This document shows, in pieces, positions 1 to 8,784 of a stretch of 64,000 bases of DNA. The translations under genes and the position numbers were made by a program. Each line of letters opens with the position of its first letter. Position 1 is the first letter of the stretch. The notes under the pieces are model-generated. The model was not told the origin of the DNA. It saw nothing but the letters and a program-made list of their open reading frames with translations, and did not search any database. Source of the DNA: Mycobacterium sp. OAS707. GTDB taxonomy: Bacteria > Actinomycetota > Actinomycetes > Mycobacteriales > Mycobacteriaceae. The stretch is taken from NCBI RefSeq assembly GCF_014873705.1, contig NZ_JADBDS010000001.1, positions 682,001-746,000 on the forward strand, read 5' to 3'.

Positions 1-89
1 CGAGGATCAGAGCCCAGCCTGAGGGATCGACGGCGTCGGAGATCTGCTGTCGCGTCGGTCGCGCGTCGTCATGCACCGCGACAGCGTAT

Positions 90-1583
90 CTAGAGCTCGC
101 CCGCCTCGACGGCTTCGCGGGTGTGCTGCGCGCTGGCGATCTGGCGCGCGGAGTAGCCGATCCAGAAGGCGGCGATGCCGACCAGAACCGCGATGCCCGC
201 GACCCACAGCAGCGAGTAGGTGTAGCCATGGTCCAGCGCGTCGAGTTGGCTCGACGTCATGTCCTTGACCGGTCCGGTTGTGCCACCCAAGAACAGCGTG
301 CGAGAGGTCAGCACCGCCTGGATCACCACCAGCACCACCGGGCCGCCGAGGTTCTGCACCATCAACGTGATCGCCGAGACCGGACCGATCTCGTTCGGGC
401 CTGCCTCGGCGATCGCGCAGAGCGGCAGAACGACGGAAAGGACCCCAATTCCCAAGCCCCCCACCACAAGTGGGACCACGAGGTCGGGGAAGTACGGGAT
501 GTGCCGATTCAGGGTGGACCCGTAGAGCATGGCGCCGAATACCAACGCGCCGAACCCGATGATCAGCCAGCGCGGGGCGACGTACAGCGCTATGCGGGCG
601 GCGATCACGTTTCCCGTTCCCATCGCGAGCGCGAACGGGATGAAGCAGATGCCTGCCCGCAGCGCCGAATACCCCATCACGTCCTGCACATACAGGCCGA
701 TGATCACCGTCGCCGTCAGCATCACGCCGCCCGCAAGGAACAGCGAGATGAACGTCATCACGCGATTGCGGTTGTCGAACACCGAGAACGGCACGATCGG
801 GTGCTCGGCGGTGCGCTCGACGACGAAGAACGCGGCGAAGAACACGACGGTCGCGATCGCTGCGCCGATCACCCACGGGTCGACCCAGGCGCGCGGCGGT
901 CCCTGGGTGAAGACCAGGACCGCGGATGCGCACCCGAGGGTGGCCAGCAGCGCACCGGTGATGTCGAGTTTGAGGCGCTCGTGGTGGGTTTCGCTGATGC
1001 GGTACACGGCGATGACGATGATGACGATGCCGATCGGCACGTTGATCAAGAACGCCAGCCGCCACGAGATGACGGTCAGCAGGCCGCCGAGCACCAGACC
1101 CAGGACCGACCCGATGCCCTGCATTGCGGCCGACACGGCCATCGCCTGGTTACGCGCCTGCCCGACCGCGTACGTCGTGGCGATCAGCGCCAGACCCGTC
1201 GGCGCTGCCACTGCTGCGCCGGTGCCCTGCACCGCCCTGGCGACGATCAGCGTGATGCCGTCGTTGGCCAGACCGCACACCAACGAGGCGATCGTGAACA
1301 CACCGACACCGGACAAAAAGGCCCGCTTGTGCCCGATCGCGTCACCAACGCGGCCACCCAGGAGCAGCAGCCCCCCGAACGTCAGCACGTAGGCGGTGAT
1401 GATCCAGGCCTTGGTGACGTCGGAAAGGTCGAGGTCGGCCTGCATCCGGGGCAGCGCGACGATGACGATGGTGCCGTCGAGCGTCGACATGAGCTGCATG
1501 CCGGTGATCGCGATGATCGCGATGCCGAGCACCGAGGAAGACAGCGGTGCGGTGGAGCGCTCAGTTGACTCCCCGGCAGACAT
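90..1583 (-). CDS. MFS drug exporter, EfpA paralog (DHA2 family)
   Basis: This is a 497-residue integral membrane protein of the 14-helix DHA2/EmrB-QacA major facilitator family, expected to export drugs or lipophilic compounds by proton antiport. The first helix carries GMQLMSTLDGTIVIVALP, matching the equivalent EfpA segment, and the family motif A appears as GGRVGDAIGHKR near residue 85. Helix 5 has a proline/glycine-rich antiporter segment. The ending (TREAVEAGEL) parallels the EfpA ending (KDAIDSGEL). It follows efpA by 35 bases on the same strand, so the pair looks like a tandem duplication and probably a co-transcribed unit. Its substrate cannot be told from sequence. It lacks the extended N-terminal tail of EfpA. 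Confidence 0.9.
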   Translation of the reverse strand: MSAGESTERSTAPLSSSVLGIAIIAITGMQLMSTLDGTIVIVALPRMQADLDLSDVTKAWIITAYVLTFGGLLLLGGRVGDAIGHKRAFLSGVGVFTIASLVCGLANDGITLIVARAVQGTGAAVAAPTGLALIATTYAVGQARNQAMAVSAAMQGIGSVLGLVLGGLLTVISWRLAFLINVPIGIVIIVIAVYRISETHHERLKLDITGALLATLGCASAVLVFTQGPPRAWVDPWVIGAAIATVVFFAAFFVVERTAEHPIVPFSVFDNRNRVMTFISLFLAGGVMLTATVIIGLYVQDVMGYSALRAGICFIPFALAMGTGNVIAARIALYVAPRWLIIGFGALVFGAMLYGSTLNRHIPYFPDLVVPLVVGGLGIGVLSVVLPLCAIAEAGPNEIGPVSAITLMVQNLGGPVVLVVIQAVLTSRTLFLGGTTGPVKDMTSSQLDALDHGYTYSLLWVAGIAVLVGIAAFWIGYSARQIASAQHTREAVEAGEL

Positions 1584-1618
1584 GTCTTGCCAGACTACCG
1601 AGAGTCAAATCGATGGAG

Positions 1619-3199
1619 CTAAAGCTCTCCGGAATCGATCGCGTCCTTGACTTCCTGCGCATGCGCCACCTGCTCGGAGGTGTAGCCGATGAACAGCGCA
1701 ACGGCGCCGACGATGACCGCGACCGCCGCGACCCACAGCAGGCCGTAGGTGTAGCCCTGGTCGAGCGCGTGCAGCTGAGAGGTGTCCATGTTCTTCACAG
1801 GCCCGGTGGTGCCGCCCAGATACAGCGTGCGCGACGTGATGACGGCCTGGATGACGGCCAGCACGACCGGCCCGCCGAGGTTCTGCAGCATCAGCGCGAT
1901 CGCGGATACCGGGCCGATCTGGTCGAAGCCGACCCCGGCGATGGCCGACACCGTCAGCGGGACGACGATCATGCCGATGCCGAAGCCGCCGATGGTGATC
2001 GGCAGCACCAGGTTCGGGAAGTATGGGATGCCGCCGTTGAGCGTCGAGCCGTAGATCATCGCGCCCAGCACGAGAATCCCACCGGCGATGACAAGCACGC
2101 GCGGCGGGAACAGCGACACCAGATGCGACGACAGCCCGAGGCCGATGCCGAGCGCGATCACGAACGGGATGAAGCCGACGCCTGCGCGTAAAGCGCTGTA
2201 GCCCATGATGTCCTGCACGTACAGGCCGATCAGCACGGTCAGCGTGAACATCACGCCGCCTGCCAGGAAGACGGCCGCGAAGGTCGCCACCCGGTTGCGG
2301 TCCTTGAACAACTCGAACGGCACGACGGGGTTGTCCGCAGTGCGCTCGACGATCAGGAATGCGATGAAGAAGCCCAGCGCGGCCACGCCCGAGCCGATCG
2401 TCAGGGGCTTGAGCCAGCCGTGCTCGGGACCCATCGAAAAGCCGAACACTCCGAAGGTGCAGGCCAGCGTCGCCAGGATCGCGCCCGTCGCGTCCAGCTT
2501 CAGCCGCTCGCGGTGCGTCTCCCGCAGCGTCGTGCGGGCCAGCTGGATCATCAGCAGCCCGATCGGGATGTTGATCAAAAACGCCCACCGCCAGGACACC
2601 TCGGTCAGCGCGCCACCGACGATCAGGCCCATCACCGAGCCGACGCCGGTCATCGCGGCGAAGATCGCGGTTGCCGCGTTGCGTGCCGGCCCCTTCGGGA
2701 ACGTGGTCGCGATCAGCGCCAGCGCGGTCGGTGACGCGATCGCCGCGCCGACACCCTGCAGCAGCCGGGCGGTGACCAGCGTGGTCTCGTTCCACGCCAG
2801 GCCGCACAGGATCGAGGCGATGGTGAACAGTGCGACGCCTGCGATGAAGGTGCGCTTGCGGCCGATCGTGTCGCCGAGGCGACCGCCCAGCAGCATCAGC
2901 CCGCCGAAGGTCAGCACATAGGCCGTGATCACCCAGCTACGGCCCGCGTCCGACAGGCTCAGCTCGTTCTGAATCTTAGGAAGCGCGACGATAGCGACGG
3001 TGCTGTCCATCGTGGCGAGCAACTGCATCCCGCCGATCGCGATGACCGCGGCCACGAACCGCCGCGACGGCAGCCAAGCCGGATACCTGCCTGTTTGCTC
3101 CAGTGGTGTGTGTTCCATATGCATAGGAAAAGACCTGTTAGCCCTACCTTCGGCGTCGCGCTGGATGGCAGCGCGCTCTGCGTCATTGAGAGCGGTCAT
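1619..3199 (-). CDS. efpA: EfpA multidrug/lipid efflux MFS transporter
   Basis: This 526-residue protein is EfpA, the essential mycobacterial 14-helix MFS exporter (Rv2846c in M. tuberculosis) linked to drug tolerance and lipid export. The N-terminus MTALNDAERA and the core GGMQLLATMDSTVAIVALP match the tuberculosis protein as I recall it, which fixes the start. Motif A is GGRLGDTIGRKR at residues 105-116. The first 45 residues form a hydrophilic cytoplasmic tail. Its 5' side abuts cysG with 33 bases of AT-rich spacer that probably contains its own promoter. A paralog lies immediately downstream. The identification is firm; the transported substrate remains inference from the family. Confidence 0.96.
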   Translation of the reverse strand: MTALNDAERAAIQRDAEGRANRSFPMHMEHTPLEQTGRYPAWLPSRRFVAAVIAIGGMQLLATMDSTVAIVALPKIQNELSLSDAGRSWVITAYVLTFGGLMLLGGRLGDTIGRKRTFIAGVALFTIASILCGLAWNETTLVTARLLQGVGAAIASPTALALIATTFPKGPARNAATAIFAAMTGVGSVMGLIVGGALTEVSWRWAFLINIPIGLLMIQLARTTLRETHRERLKLDATGAILATLACTFGVFGFSMGPEHGWLKPLTIGSGVAALGFFIAFLIVERTADNPVVPFELFKDRNRVATFAAVFLAGGVMFTLTVLIGLYVQDIMGYSALRAGVGFIPFVIALGIGLGLSSHLVSLFPPRVLVIAGGILVLGAMIYGSTLNGGIPYFPNLVLPITIGGFGIGMIVVPLTVSAIAGVGFDQIGPVSAIALMLQNLGGPVVLAVIQAVITSRTLYLGGTTGPVKNMDTSQLHALDQGYTYGLLWVAAVAVIVGAVALFIGYTSEQVAHAQEVKDAIDSGEL

Positions 3200-3204
3200 A
3201 GCAG

Positions 3205-3232
3205 GTTACCTTACAGTAATCTTAAGAATCCT
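3205..3232 (-). promoter_or_regulatory. AT-rich efpA upstream region with palindromic TTACAGTAA
   Basis: The gap between cysG and efpA is strikingly AT-rich for this genome. It contains the perfect 9-base palindrome TTACAGTAA (3211-3219), with GTTACC beside it, and the palindrome TCTTAAGA just upstream of that. On the minus strand it lies 6 to 33 bases before the efpA ATG, where a promoter or operator would sit. No regulator is assigned. Confidence 0.4.
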
Positions 3233-4429
3233 TTAACCGCCGAATGCCGCCACAGGGCCGATCACGATGATCGCGGGAGGCCTGATGCCCTCCTCTCGAA
3301 TGCGCTCCGGGGCGTCAGAAAGCGTGGCACGCAAAGTTCGCTGGGCGGTCGTCGAGCCGTGCTGAACGACGATCACCGGCGTATCCGCAGGTCTGCCGCC
3401 TTCGAGCAACGCCTTGGCGAACAACTCGATGCGCTCGACGGCCATCAGCAACACGATCGTGCCCGAAAGCTTGGCCAGCGCATTCCAATTCACTAACGAT
3501 TCGGGATGGTCGGGCGCTATATGCCCGCTGACCACCACAAACTCGTGCGTGACGTGCCGGTGGGTGACGGGAACGCCCGCGAGCGCAGGAACTGCTATGG
3601 CACTGGTCACACCCGGCACAACTGTGACGGGAATCCCAGCATCCGCACACGCGATCACCTCTTCGTAGCCGCGTGCGAATACGAATGGATCGCCGCCCTT
3701 GAGTCGGACGACGAACTTGCCCGCCTTGGCCCGGTCGATGAGCACTTCGTTGATCGCGTCCTGGGCCATCGCGCGGCCATACGGGATCTTGGCCGCGTCG
3801 ATCACCTCGACGTGCGGCGGTAGCTCGGCCAGCAGCTCCTGCGGCGCCAGCCGGTCTGCCACGACGACGTCGGCGTGCGCGAGCAACCGCCTGCCGCGCA
3901 CGGTGATCAGCTCCGGATCTCCAGGTCCGCCACCCACCAGCGCGACACCGCCGTGCACGACGCCCGGCGTGTCGGCCGTGATCAGCCCCTGCTGCAACGC
4001 CTCATGGATGGCGGACCGGATGGCCGCCGAGCGGCGGTGTTCGCCGCCGGCGAGCACGCCGACCGACAGCCCTTCGTACTCGAATGAGGCGGGGGTGACG
4101 GCGGTGCCCTCGCGCGCCACGTCGGCGCGCACGCAGAAGATGTGCAGGCGCTCAGCTTCGGCGACGACCGCGGCGTTGACGTCCGGGTCGTCGGTGGCCG
4201 CGATCGCATACCAGGCGCCCTCGAGGTCACCGGCGCGGAACTCCCTGAGCGTCAAGGTGATTCCGGGCATTCCTTCGACCGCCGGGGTGGCGCTGCGCGT
4301 GATGACGTGCACGTCGGCCCCGTTGGCGATCAGCAGCGGCAGGCGACGCTGCGCGACGGTGCCGCCGCCGACGACGACGACCTTCTTGCCGGTCAGGCGA
4401 AGGCCGACGAGGTAGGCGTTATCGGTCAC
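3233..4429 (-). CDS. cysG: siroheme synthase: precorrin-2 dehydrogenase plus uroporphyrinogen-III methyltransferase
   Basis: A 398-residue two-domain enzyme at the branch point of siroheme and cobalamin synthesis. The N-terminal half (about 1-150) is a Met8/CysG-B NAD-dependent precorrin-2 dehydrogenase/ferrochelatase with the Rossmann motif VVVVGGGTVAQRR. The C-terminal half is an SAM-dependent uroporphyrinogen-III C-methyltransferase with GGGPGDPELITVRG and RLKGGDPFVFARGYEE. It overlaps the end of cobB by 4 bases (ATGA), so translational coupling is likely. Order and content match Rv2847c. The enzyme makes precursor for both the cobB/cobO pathway and siroheme-dependent nitrite or sulfite reductases. 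It is shorter than the enterobacterial CysG but normal for mycobacteria. Confidence 0.95.
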   Translation of the reverse strand: MTDNAYLVGLRLTGKKVVVVGGGTVAQRRLPLLIANGADVHVITRSATPAVEGMPGITLTLREFRAGDLEGAWYAIAATDDPDVNAAVVAEAERLHIFCVRADVAREGTAVTPASFEYEGLSVGVLAGGEHRRSAAIRSAIHEALQQGLITADTPGVVHGGVALVGGGPGDPELITVRGRRLLAHADVVVADRLAPQELLAELPPHVEVIDAAKIPYGRAMAQDAINEVLIDRAKAGKFVVRLKGGDPFVFARGYEEVIACADAGIPVTVVPGVTSAIAVPALAGVPVTHRHVTHEFVVVSGHIAPDHPESLVNWNALAKLSGTIVLLMAVERIELFAKALLEGGRPADTPVIVVQHGSTTAQRTLRATLSDAPERIREEGIRPPAIIVIGPVAAFGG

Positions 4430-5784
4430 CCGGCGAGCTTAGAGGTTGCGGCCGCTGCGGCCACGAAGCGGGATATCGCGTGTGGATGCGCAGCCGGGTG
4501 GGTGTGCAGATACGACGCGTGCACGCCACGGTCGACGGCGCCGTCTTGCACACGACCCGCGAACATCCACGCGGGTTGGTAACTGTGGGCGAATGTGACT
4601 GTGGTGCGGTGGAATTCGTGTCCCATGGCGCGATCACCGATGGTGTGCAGCGGGCTGTCGGCCACCGCGACGGCCTCCCGGTAACCGAGCGTGAGCCGGT
4701 CGCTGAACTGCGCCGAACCGGACAGCACCCCGCACATCGGAGACCCGTCGAGCTCGTCGACCAGATACGTCAGGCCCGCGCATTCGGCGTGTATCGGGGC
4801 GCCTGCCGCGGCCAGCTCATGGATCTGTTGACGCACAACATCGTTGGTTGACAGTTCGGTGCCGAATTGCTCGGGGAAGCCACCGGGCAGCACCAACGCT
4901 GCCGTGCCCGCTGGCAGCGGGTCGGTCAACGGGTCGAATTCGACCACCTCGGCGCCCGCGGCGCGCAGCAGTTCGCCGTGTTCGGTGTAGCCGAAGGTGA
5001 ACGCCTTGCCTGCCGCAAGCGCGACCGTGATGCCTTGGGCGGCCGGCCCGGCGACGGCGGGACTCCACGGCTCGACGGTGACCCGGCTTGCCGCCGCTGC
5101 CGCGACGGCTGCCAGGTCGACGTGGCGGCCCACCAGTTCGACCATCGCGTCGACGGCTGCGCGCGCGCGTTCGCCGTGTTCGACAGCGGTGACAAGGCCG
5201 AGGTGCCGCGACGGCACGGACAGTTCGTCGGCGCGCGGAATCGCCCCGAGCACCGGCACGCCGGCGTGCTCGCATGCCTGCCGCAACACCTCTTCGTGCC
5301 GGGGTGAGCCGACCCGGTTGAGGATCACTCCCGCGAGGCGTACCGATTGGTCGAACGTCGAAAAGCCATGCAGCAGAGCGGCAATGCTGTGGCTTTGGCC
5401 GCGGGCGTCGACGACCAGGATGACGGGCGCGCCGAGCAGCGCCGCGACATGGGCCGTGGATCCCTGTGCGGTTCCTGCGGTGTCGTCGGTGATGCGCCCG
5501 TCGAACAGGCCCATCACACCCTCGACGACGGCGATGTCGGCACCTCCGCCGCCATGCCGGTAAAGCGGGCCGATCAGCTGCTCCCCCACCAGCACGGGGT
5601 CGAGATTGCGGCCGGGGCGCGCCGACGCGAGTGCGTGGTAGCCCGGGTCGATGAAGTCGGGGCCGACCTTGAACGGCGCCACTCGTTTACCGGCCTGCCG
5701 CAGCGCACCCATCAAACCCGTTGCGACGGTGGTCTTTCCGCTGCCAGACGCCGGCGCGGCTATGACGACGCCGGGAACGCTCAC
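4426..5784 (-). CDS. cobB: cobyrinate / hydrogenobyrinate a,c-diamide synthase
   Basis: CobB amidates the a and c side chains of (hydrogeno)byrinic acid using ATP and glutamine, in cobalamin synthesis. The N-terminal P-loop is APASGSGKTT, followed by FKVGPDFIDPGYH. The C-terminal class I glutamine amidotransferase part contains LPGGFPEQF and the nucleophile-bearing HAECAGL, with the closing His motif in GHEFHRT. I prefer the GTG at 5784, giving 452 residues and starting just before the P-loop strand as in Rv2848c. An upstream in-frame start at 5829 would add 15 residues of poor quality. It overlaps cysG by 4 bases and is separated from cobO by about 80 bases containing a strong hairpin. Confidence 0.94.
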   Translation of the reverse strand: MSVPGVVIAAPASGSGKTTVATGLMGALRQAGKRVAPFKVGPDFIDPGYHALASARPGRNLDPVLVGEQLIGPLYRHGGGGADIAVVEGVMGLFDGRITDDTAGTAQGSTAHVAALLGAPVILVVDARGQSHSIAALLHGFSTFDQSVRLAGVILNRVGSPRHEEVLRQACEHAGVPVLGAIPRADELSVPSRHLGLVTAVEHGERARAAVDAMVELVGRHVDLAAVAAAAASRVTVEPWSPAVAGPAAQGITVALAAGKAFTFGYTEHGELLRAAGAEVVEFDPLTDPLPAGTAALVLPGGFPEQFGTELSTNDVVRQQIHELAAAGAPIHAECAGLTYLVDELDGSPMCGVLSGSAQFSDRLTLGYREAVAVADSPLHTIGDRAMGHEFHRTTVTFAHSYQPAWMFAGRVQDGAVDRGVHASYLHTHPAAHPHAISRFVAAAAATSKLAG

Positions 5785-5795
5785 CCCAACCCCCG

Positions 5796-5855
5796 CGAGC
5801 GGCCGTGTTTGTACGCCGACGCGCCGCAAAAGTTGTCATTTTGCGGTCGCTCGCG
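5796..5855. repeat. palindromic intergenic element between cobO and cobB
   Basis: The spacer contains a nested dyad. The inner perfect stem is CCGCAAAA (5824-5831) and TTTTGCGG (5839-5846) around a 7-base loop. The outer arms are GCGAGCGGCC near 5796-5805 and GGTCGCTCGC near 5845-5854, pairing with one G-U. It could be an RNA hairpin that tunes operon expression, or one copy of a small dispersed palindromic repeat. It is not followed by a T-run, so it is not a classical terminator. Confidence 0.5.
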
Positions 5856-5866
5856 CGGATCGAGTG

Positions 5867-6481
5867 TCACCACTCGATGCCCTTCTGGCCCTTGCGGCCT
5901 GCGTCCATCGGATGCTTGACCTTGGTCATCTCCGTCACCAGATCGGCCGCGTCAAGCAACTGCTCGGGGGCATCGCGGCCGGTGATCACCACATGCTGGG
6001 TGCCGGGCCGCGACGCCAGGGTCGCGATCACCTCGTCGACGTCGACCCAGCCCCACTTCAGCGGATAGGTGAACTCGTCGAGCACATAGAAGTCGTGCCG
6101 CTCTTCGGCCAGCCTGCGCGAAATCTCGGCCCAGCCGTCGGCGGCGGCCGCCGCATGGTCGACCTCACTACCGTGCTTGCGCGACCACGACCAGCCCGAC
6201 CCCATCTTGTGCCACTCGACGGGCCCGCCGAGACCGTGCTCGTCGTGCACCCGGCCCAGTTCACGAAATGCGGCTTCCTCGCCCACCTTCCACTTCGCGC
6301 TCTTGACGAACTGGAACACCGCGACGGCGAACCCCTGGTTCCATGCCCGCAGCGCCATCCCGAAGGCCGCGGTCGACTTGCCCTTGCCTGCGCCGGTGTG
6401 CACGGCCAGCAGCGGCGCGTTGCGCCGGGCGCGTGTCGTCAGGCCGTCTTCTGGAACGGTGAGCGGTTGGCCCTGAGGCAT
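5867..6481 (-). CDS. cobO: cob(I)yrinic acid a,c-diamide adenosyltransferase
   Basis: CobO (204 residues, BtuR/CobA family) transfers the 5'-deoxyadenosyl group of ATP to the corrinoid cobalt. The P-loop is HTGAGKGKST near residue 31, in the inverted nucleotide-binding style typical of this family. Other family signatures are FQFVKSAKWKVGEE, VLDEFTYPLKWGWVD and VITGRDAPEQLLDAADLVTEM. The length is normal. It sits 12 bases downstream of the chelatase gene and upstream of cobB, as for Rv2849c. The product acts in the cytoplasm in the late part of aerobic cobalamin synthesis. Confidence 0.95.
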   Translation of the reverse strand: MPQGQPLTVPEDGLTTRARRNAPLLAVHTGAGKGKSTAAFGMALRAWNQGFAVAVFQFVKSAKWKVGEEAAFRELGRVHDEHGLGGPVEWHKMGSGWSWSRKHGSEVDHAAAAADGWAEISRRLAEERHDFYVLDEFTYPLKWGWVDVDEVIATLASRPGTQHVVITGRDAPEQLLDAADLVTEMTKVKHPMDAGRKGQKGIEW

Positions 6482-6493
6482 TTTCGCGTCTCC

Positions 6494-8326
6494 TTATGCC
6501 GCCGTGCGCACGACGTCGGTGAGAGCGTCCGCGCGTAGCTGTGCCAACCGCACAGCAGGAGCGCCGAGATGGCCTGCCAGTTGCTCAGCCAAACCCAAAC
6601 GGACGTACGAGGTTTCACAATCCACGACAACCGCGGCCGCACCTTCGGCCACGAGCAGCCGGGCAGCTGTCCGCGCCCGGCCCAGCGGATCCGGACCGCC
6701 GGTGGCGCGCCCATCGGTCAGCACGACGACGAGGCTGCGCCGCGCCCTGTCGCGCGCCTTCTCCCGCACCACCACATCGCGGGCGGCCAACAAGCCCTGC
6801 GCCAACGGGGTTTTCCCGCCGGTGTCGAACCGGGCCAGCCGCCTGCTCGCGATGTGCACCGACGACGTGGGCGGCAACAACACCTGGGCGTCCTGCTGCC
6901 GGAACGTGATAACGGCCACCTTGTCGCGGCGCTGATAGGCGTCGCGCAACAGCGACAGCGTCGCCCCACCGACGGCAGACATCCGGTCCCGCGCGGCCAT
7001 CGATCCCGAGGCGTCGACGACGAAAATGACGAGGTTGCCCTCGCGGCCTTCCCTGATCGCGCGGCGGACGTCATCGGGCTGCGGGCGAGGCCTGCCGGGG
7101 CGGCGCTGTCGGCCCGCGGCGGCCAGTAGCGTGCCGAACACGTGCACACCGTGGCCCGCTTGGCGGTCGTCGGTCGGCGAGATCGCCTTGCCCGTGCGGT
7201 TGCGCGCCCGTGACCGGCGGCCAGGCGCTCCCTCGCCGACGCCGGGCACCACCAGCGCACGCGTCCGGAACACCGCAGACGGCGCCGCATTCGGACGCGG
7301 CTGCGCGCTTGAATTACGTTGCGGCATAGAATTTTCCGAACCCGAGCCGGTCTCCGAACCACCGCCCGGCGAATCGGGGTCGGGTTCGGGCTCCGGGTCG
7401 TCCGCAGACTCACCCGCCTGCGCCATCGCCTCGTCCAGCTGGTCCTGGTCCAGCCCTGGATCGTCGAATGGGTCGCGCCGACGCCGGTGCGGCAGAGCGA
7501 GTTCCGCGGCAACTCGGATGTCATCTTCGGTCACTACGTCCGCGCCTCGCCATGCCGCGTGCGCGACGGCGGTGCGAGCGACCACCAGATCGGCGCGCAT
7601 CCCGTCGACATCGAAAGCGGCGCACAGCGCTGCGATGCGCCGTAATTCGTTGTCCGGCAACACAACCGCACCAACAACCGATCGGGCGGACGCAACCCGG
7701 CGCGCCAGCTCGGCATCCGCGGCCGCGTAGCGCTCGGCGAACGCCGCGGGATCGGCCTCGAACGCCATCCGTTGCCTGATCACGTCGGCGCGCACCTCGA
7801 CGTCGCGCGAGGCGTGCACGTCCACGGTGAGCCCGAACCGATCGAGTAGCTGCGGACGCAGTTCGCCCTCTTCGGGATTCATCGTGCCGATCAACACGAA
7901 GCGCGCCTCGTGGCTGTGCGAAACGCCATCACGCTCGACGTGGACGCGGCCCATCGCGGCGGCGTCGAGGATCACGTCGACCAAGTGATCGTGCAGCAGG
8001 TTGACCTCGTCGACGTACAGCACGCCGCCGTGTGCGCGGGCCAACAGGCCCGGCTGGAACGCGTGCTCGCCGTCGCGCAGCACCTTCTGCAGGTCCAGCG
8101 AGCCGACCACCCGGTCTTCGGTTGCGCCGATCGGCAATTCGACCAACGACGCACCGTCGATGTCGGCCAGCACATGCGCCAACGCCCGCACCGCCGTCGA
8201 TTTCGCCGTGCCCTTCTCGCCGCGGATCAGCACACCGCCGATCTCGGGCCGCACCGCGCACAACAGCAGGGCCAACCGCAGTCGGTCGTGGCCGACGATC
8301 GCGCTGAACGGATAGCTCGGTGTCAC
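6494..8326 (-). CDS. magnesium/cobalt chelatase ATPase, ChlI-ChlD fusion with VWA domain
   Basis: A 610-residue AAA+ chelatase subunit. The Walker A motif GEKGTAKST is at residues 36-44 and the Walker B region [10 protein letters not shown] follows near residue 105. An acidic, proline/serine-rich linker lies around residues 300-360. A C-terminal von Willebrand A domain carries the MIDAS motif VVDASGSM near residue 415. The protein thus joins the ChlI/BchI motor and the ChlD/CobT-like platform in one chain, as in Rv2850c. Mycobacteria make no chlorophyll, so with cobO, cobB and cysG adjacent it probably powers cobalt insertion with a CobN-type subunit encoded elsewhere. That role is inference. 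Its GTG start overlaps the preceding GNAT stop (GTGA). Confidence 0.92.
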   Translation of the reverse strand: MTPSYPFSAIVGHDRLRLALLLCAVRPEIGGVLIRGEKGTAKSTAVRALAHVLADIDGASLVELPIGATEDRVVGSLDLQKVLRDGEHAFQPGLLARAHGGVLYVDEVNLLHDHLVDVILDAAAMGRVHVERDGVSHSHEARFVLIGTMNPEEGELRPQLLDRFGLTVDVHASRDVEVRADVIRQRMAFEADPAAFAERYAAADAELARRVASARSVVGAVVLPDNELRRIAALCAAFDVDGMRADLVVARTAVAHAAWRGADVVTEDDIRVAAELALPHRRRRDPFDDPGLDQDQLDEAMAQAGESADDPEPEPDPDSPGGGSETGSGSENSMPQRNSSAQPRPNAAPSAVFRTRALVVPGVGEGAPGRRSRARNRTGKAISPTDDRQAGHGVHVFGTLLAAAGRQRRPGRPRPQPDDVRRAIREGREGNLVIFVVDASGSMAARDRMSAVGGATLSLLRDAYQRRDKVAVITFRQQDAQVLLPPTSSVHIASRRLARFDTGGKTPLAQGLLAARDVVVREKARDRARRSLVVVLTDGRATGGPDPLGRARTAARLLVAEGAAAVVVDCETSYVRLGLAEQLAGHLGAPAVRLAQLRADALTDVVRTAA

Positions 8327-8784
8327 GGCTGCCCGGCTCCGACCTTGATCATCGGCACGTGCGGGATGCCGTCGTCGAGGAATTCGTCGCCGTCACGCAC
8401 GAATCCATGTCTGCCGTACATCTCGGCGAGGTAGGTCTGCGAATTGATGCGGCAGGGGTAGTCACCGACCTCGGCCAGCGCCGCCTGCAGCAGCCGGTTG
8501 GTGTGGCCATGTCCGCGGGCGCTGCGTTTGGTGCAGACCCGGCCGATCCGGAAACCCTTCTGCCCGCCGGGGTGTTCCTCCATCAACCGCAGCGTCGAGA
8601 TGACTTCGCCGTCGGGGCCTTCCAGCCAGAAGTGCCGGGTTTCGGCATCCAGATCGCGGCCGTCGAGTTCCGGGTACGGGGTCGCCTGTTCGACGACGAA
8701 CACCTCGACCCGCAACTTGAGCAGCTCGTACAGCGTCGCGGCGTCGAGATCCTTGGCCCAGCTGCGGCGTAACGCGACAGTCAT
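8323..8784 (-). CDS. GNAT acetyltransferase, ElaA-like
   Basis: A 153-residue protein of the ElaA branch of the GNAT superfamily. It shows the ElaA hallmark [23 protein letters not shown] near the N-terminus and a shortened acetyl-CoA loop, [10 protein letters not shown]. It overlaps mqo upstream and the chelatase downstream by 4 bases each, so all three are probably translated from one transcript. The position matches Rv2851c. The acetyl acceptor is unknown. Confidence 0.88.
   Translation of the reverse strand: MTVALRRSWAKDLDAATLYELLKLRVEVFVVEQATPYPELDGRDLDAETRHFWLEGPDGEVISTLRLMEEHPGGQKGFRIGRVCTKRSARGHGHTNRLLQAALAEVGDYPCRINSQTYLAEMYGRHGFVRDGDEFLDDGIPHVPMIKVGAGQP

Noticed and set aside
123-1568. 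481-codon plus-strand open frame opposite the first MFS gene
   Set aside because: Its Arg/Asp/His-rich composition and lack of any domain are typical of antisense frames in GC-rich DNA; the minus strand encodes a clear 14-helix transporter.
5796-5855. cobO-cobB palindrome as an intrinsic terminator
   Set aside because: It lacks a T-run on either strand, and the genes on both sides belong to the same pathway and direction.
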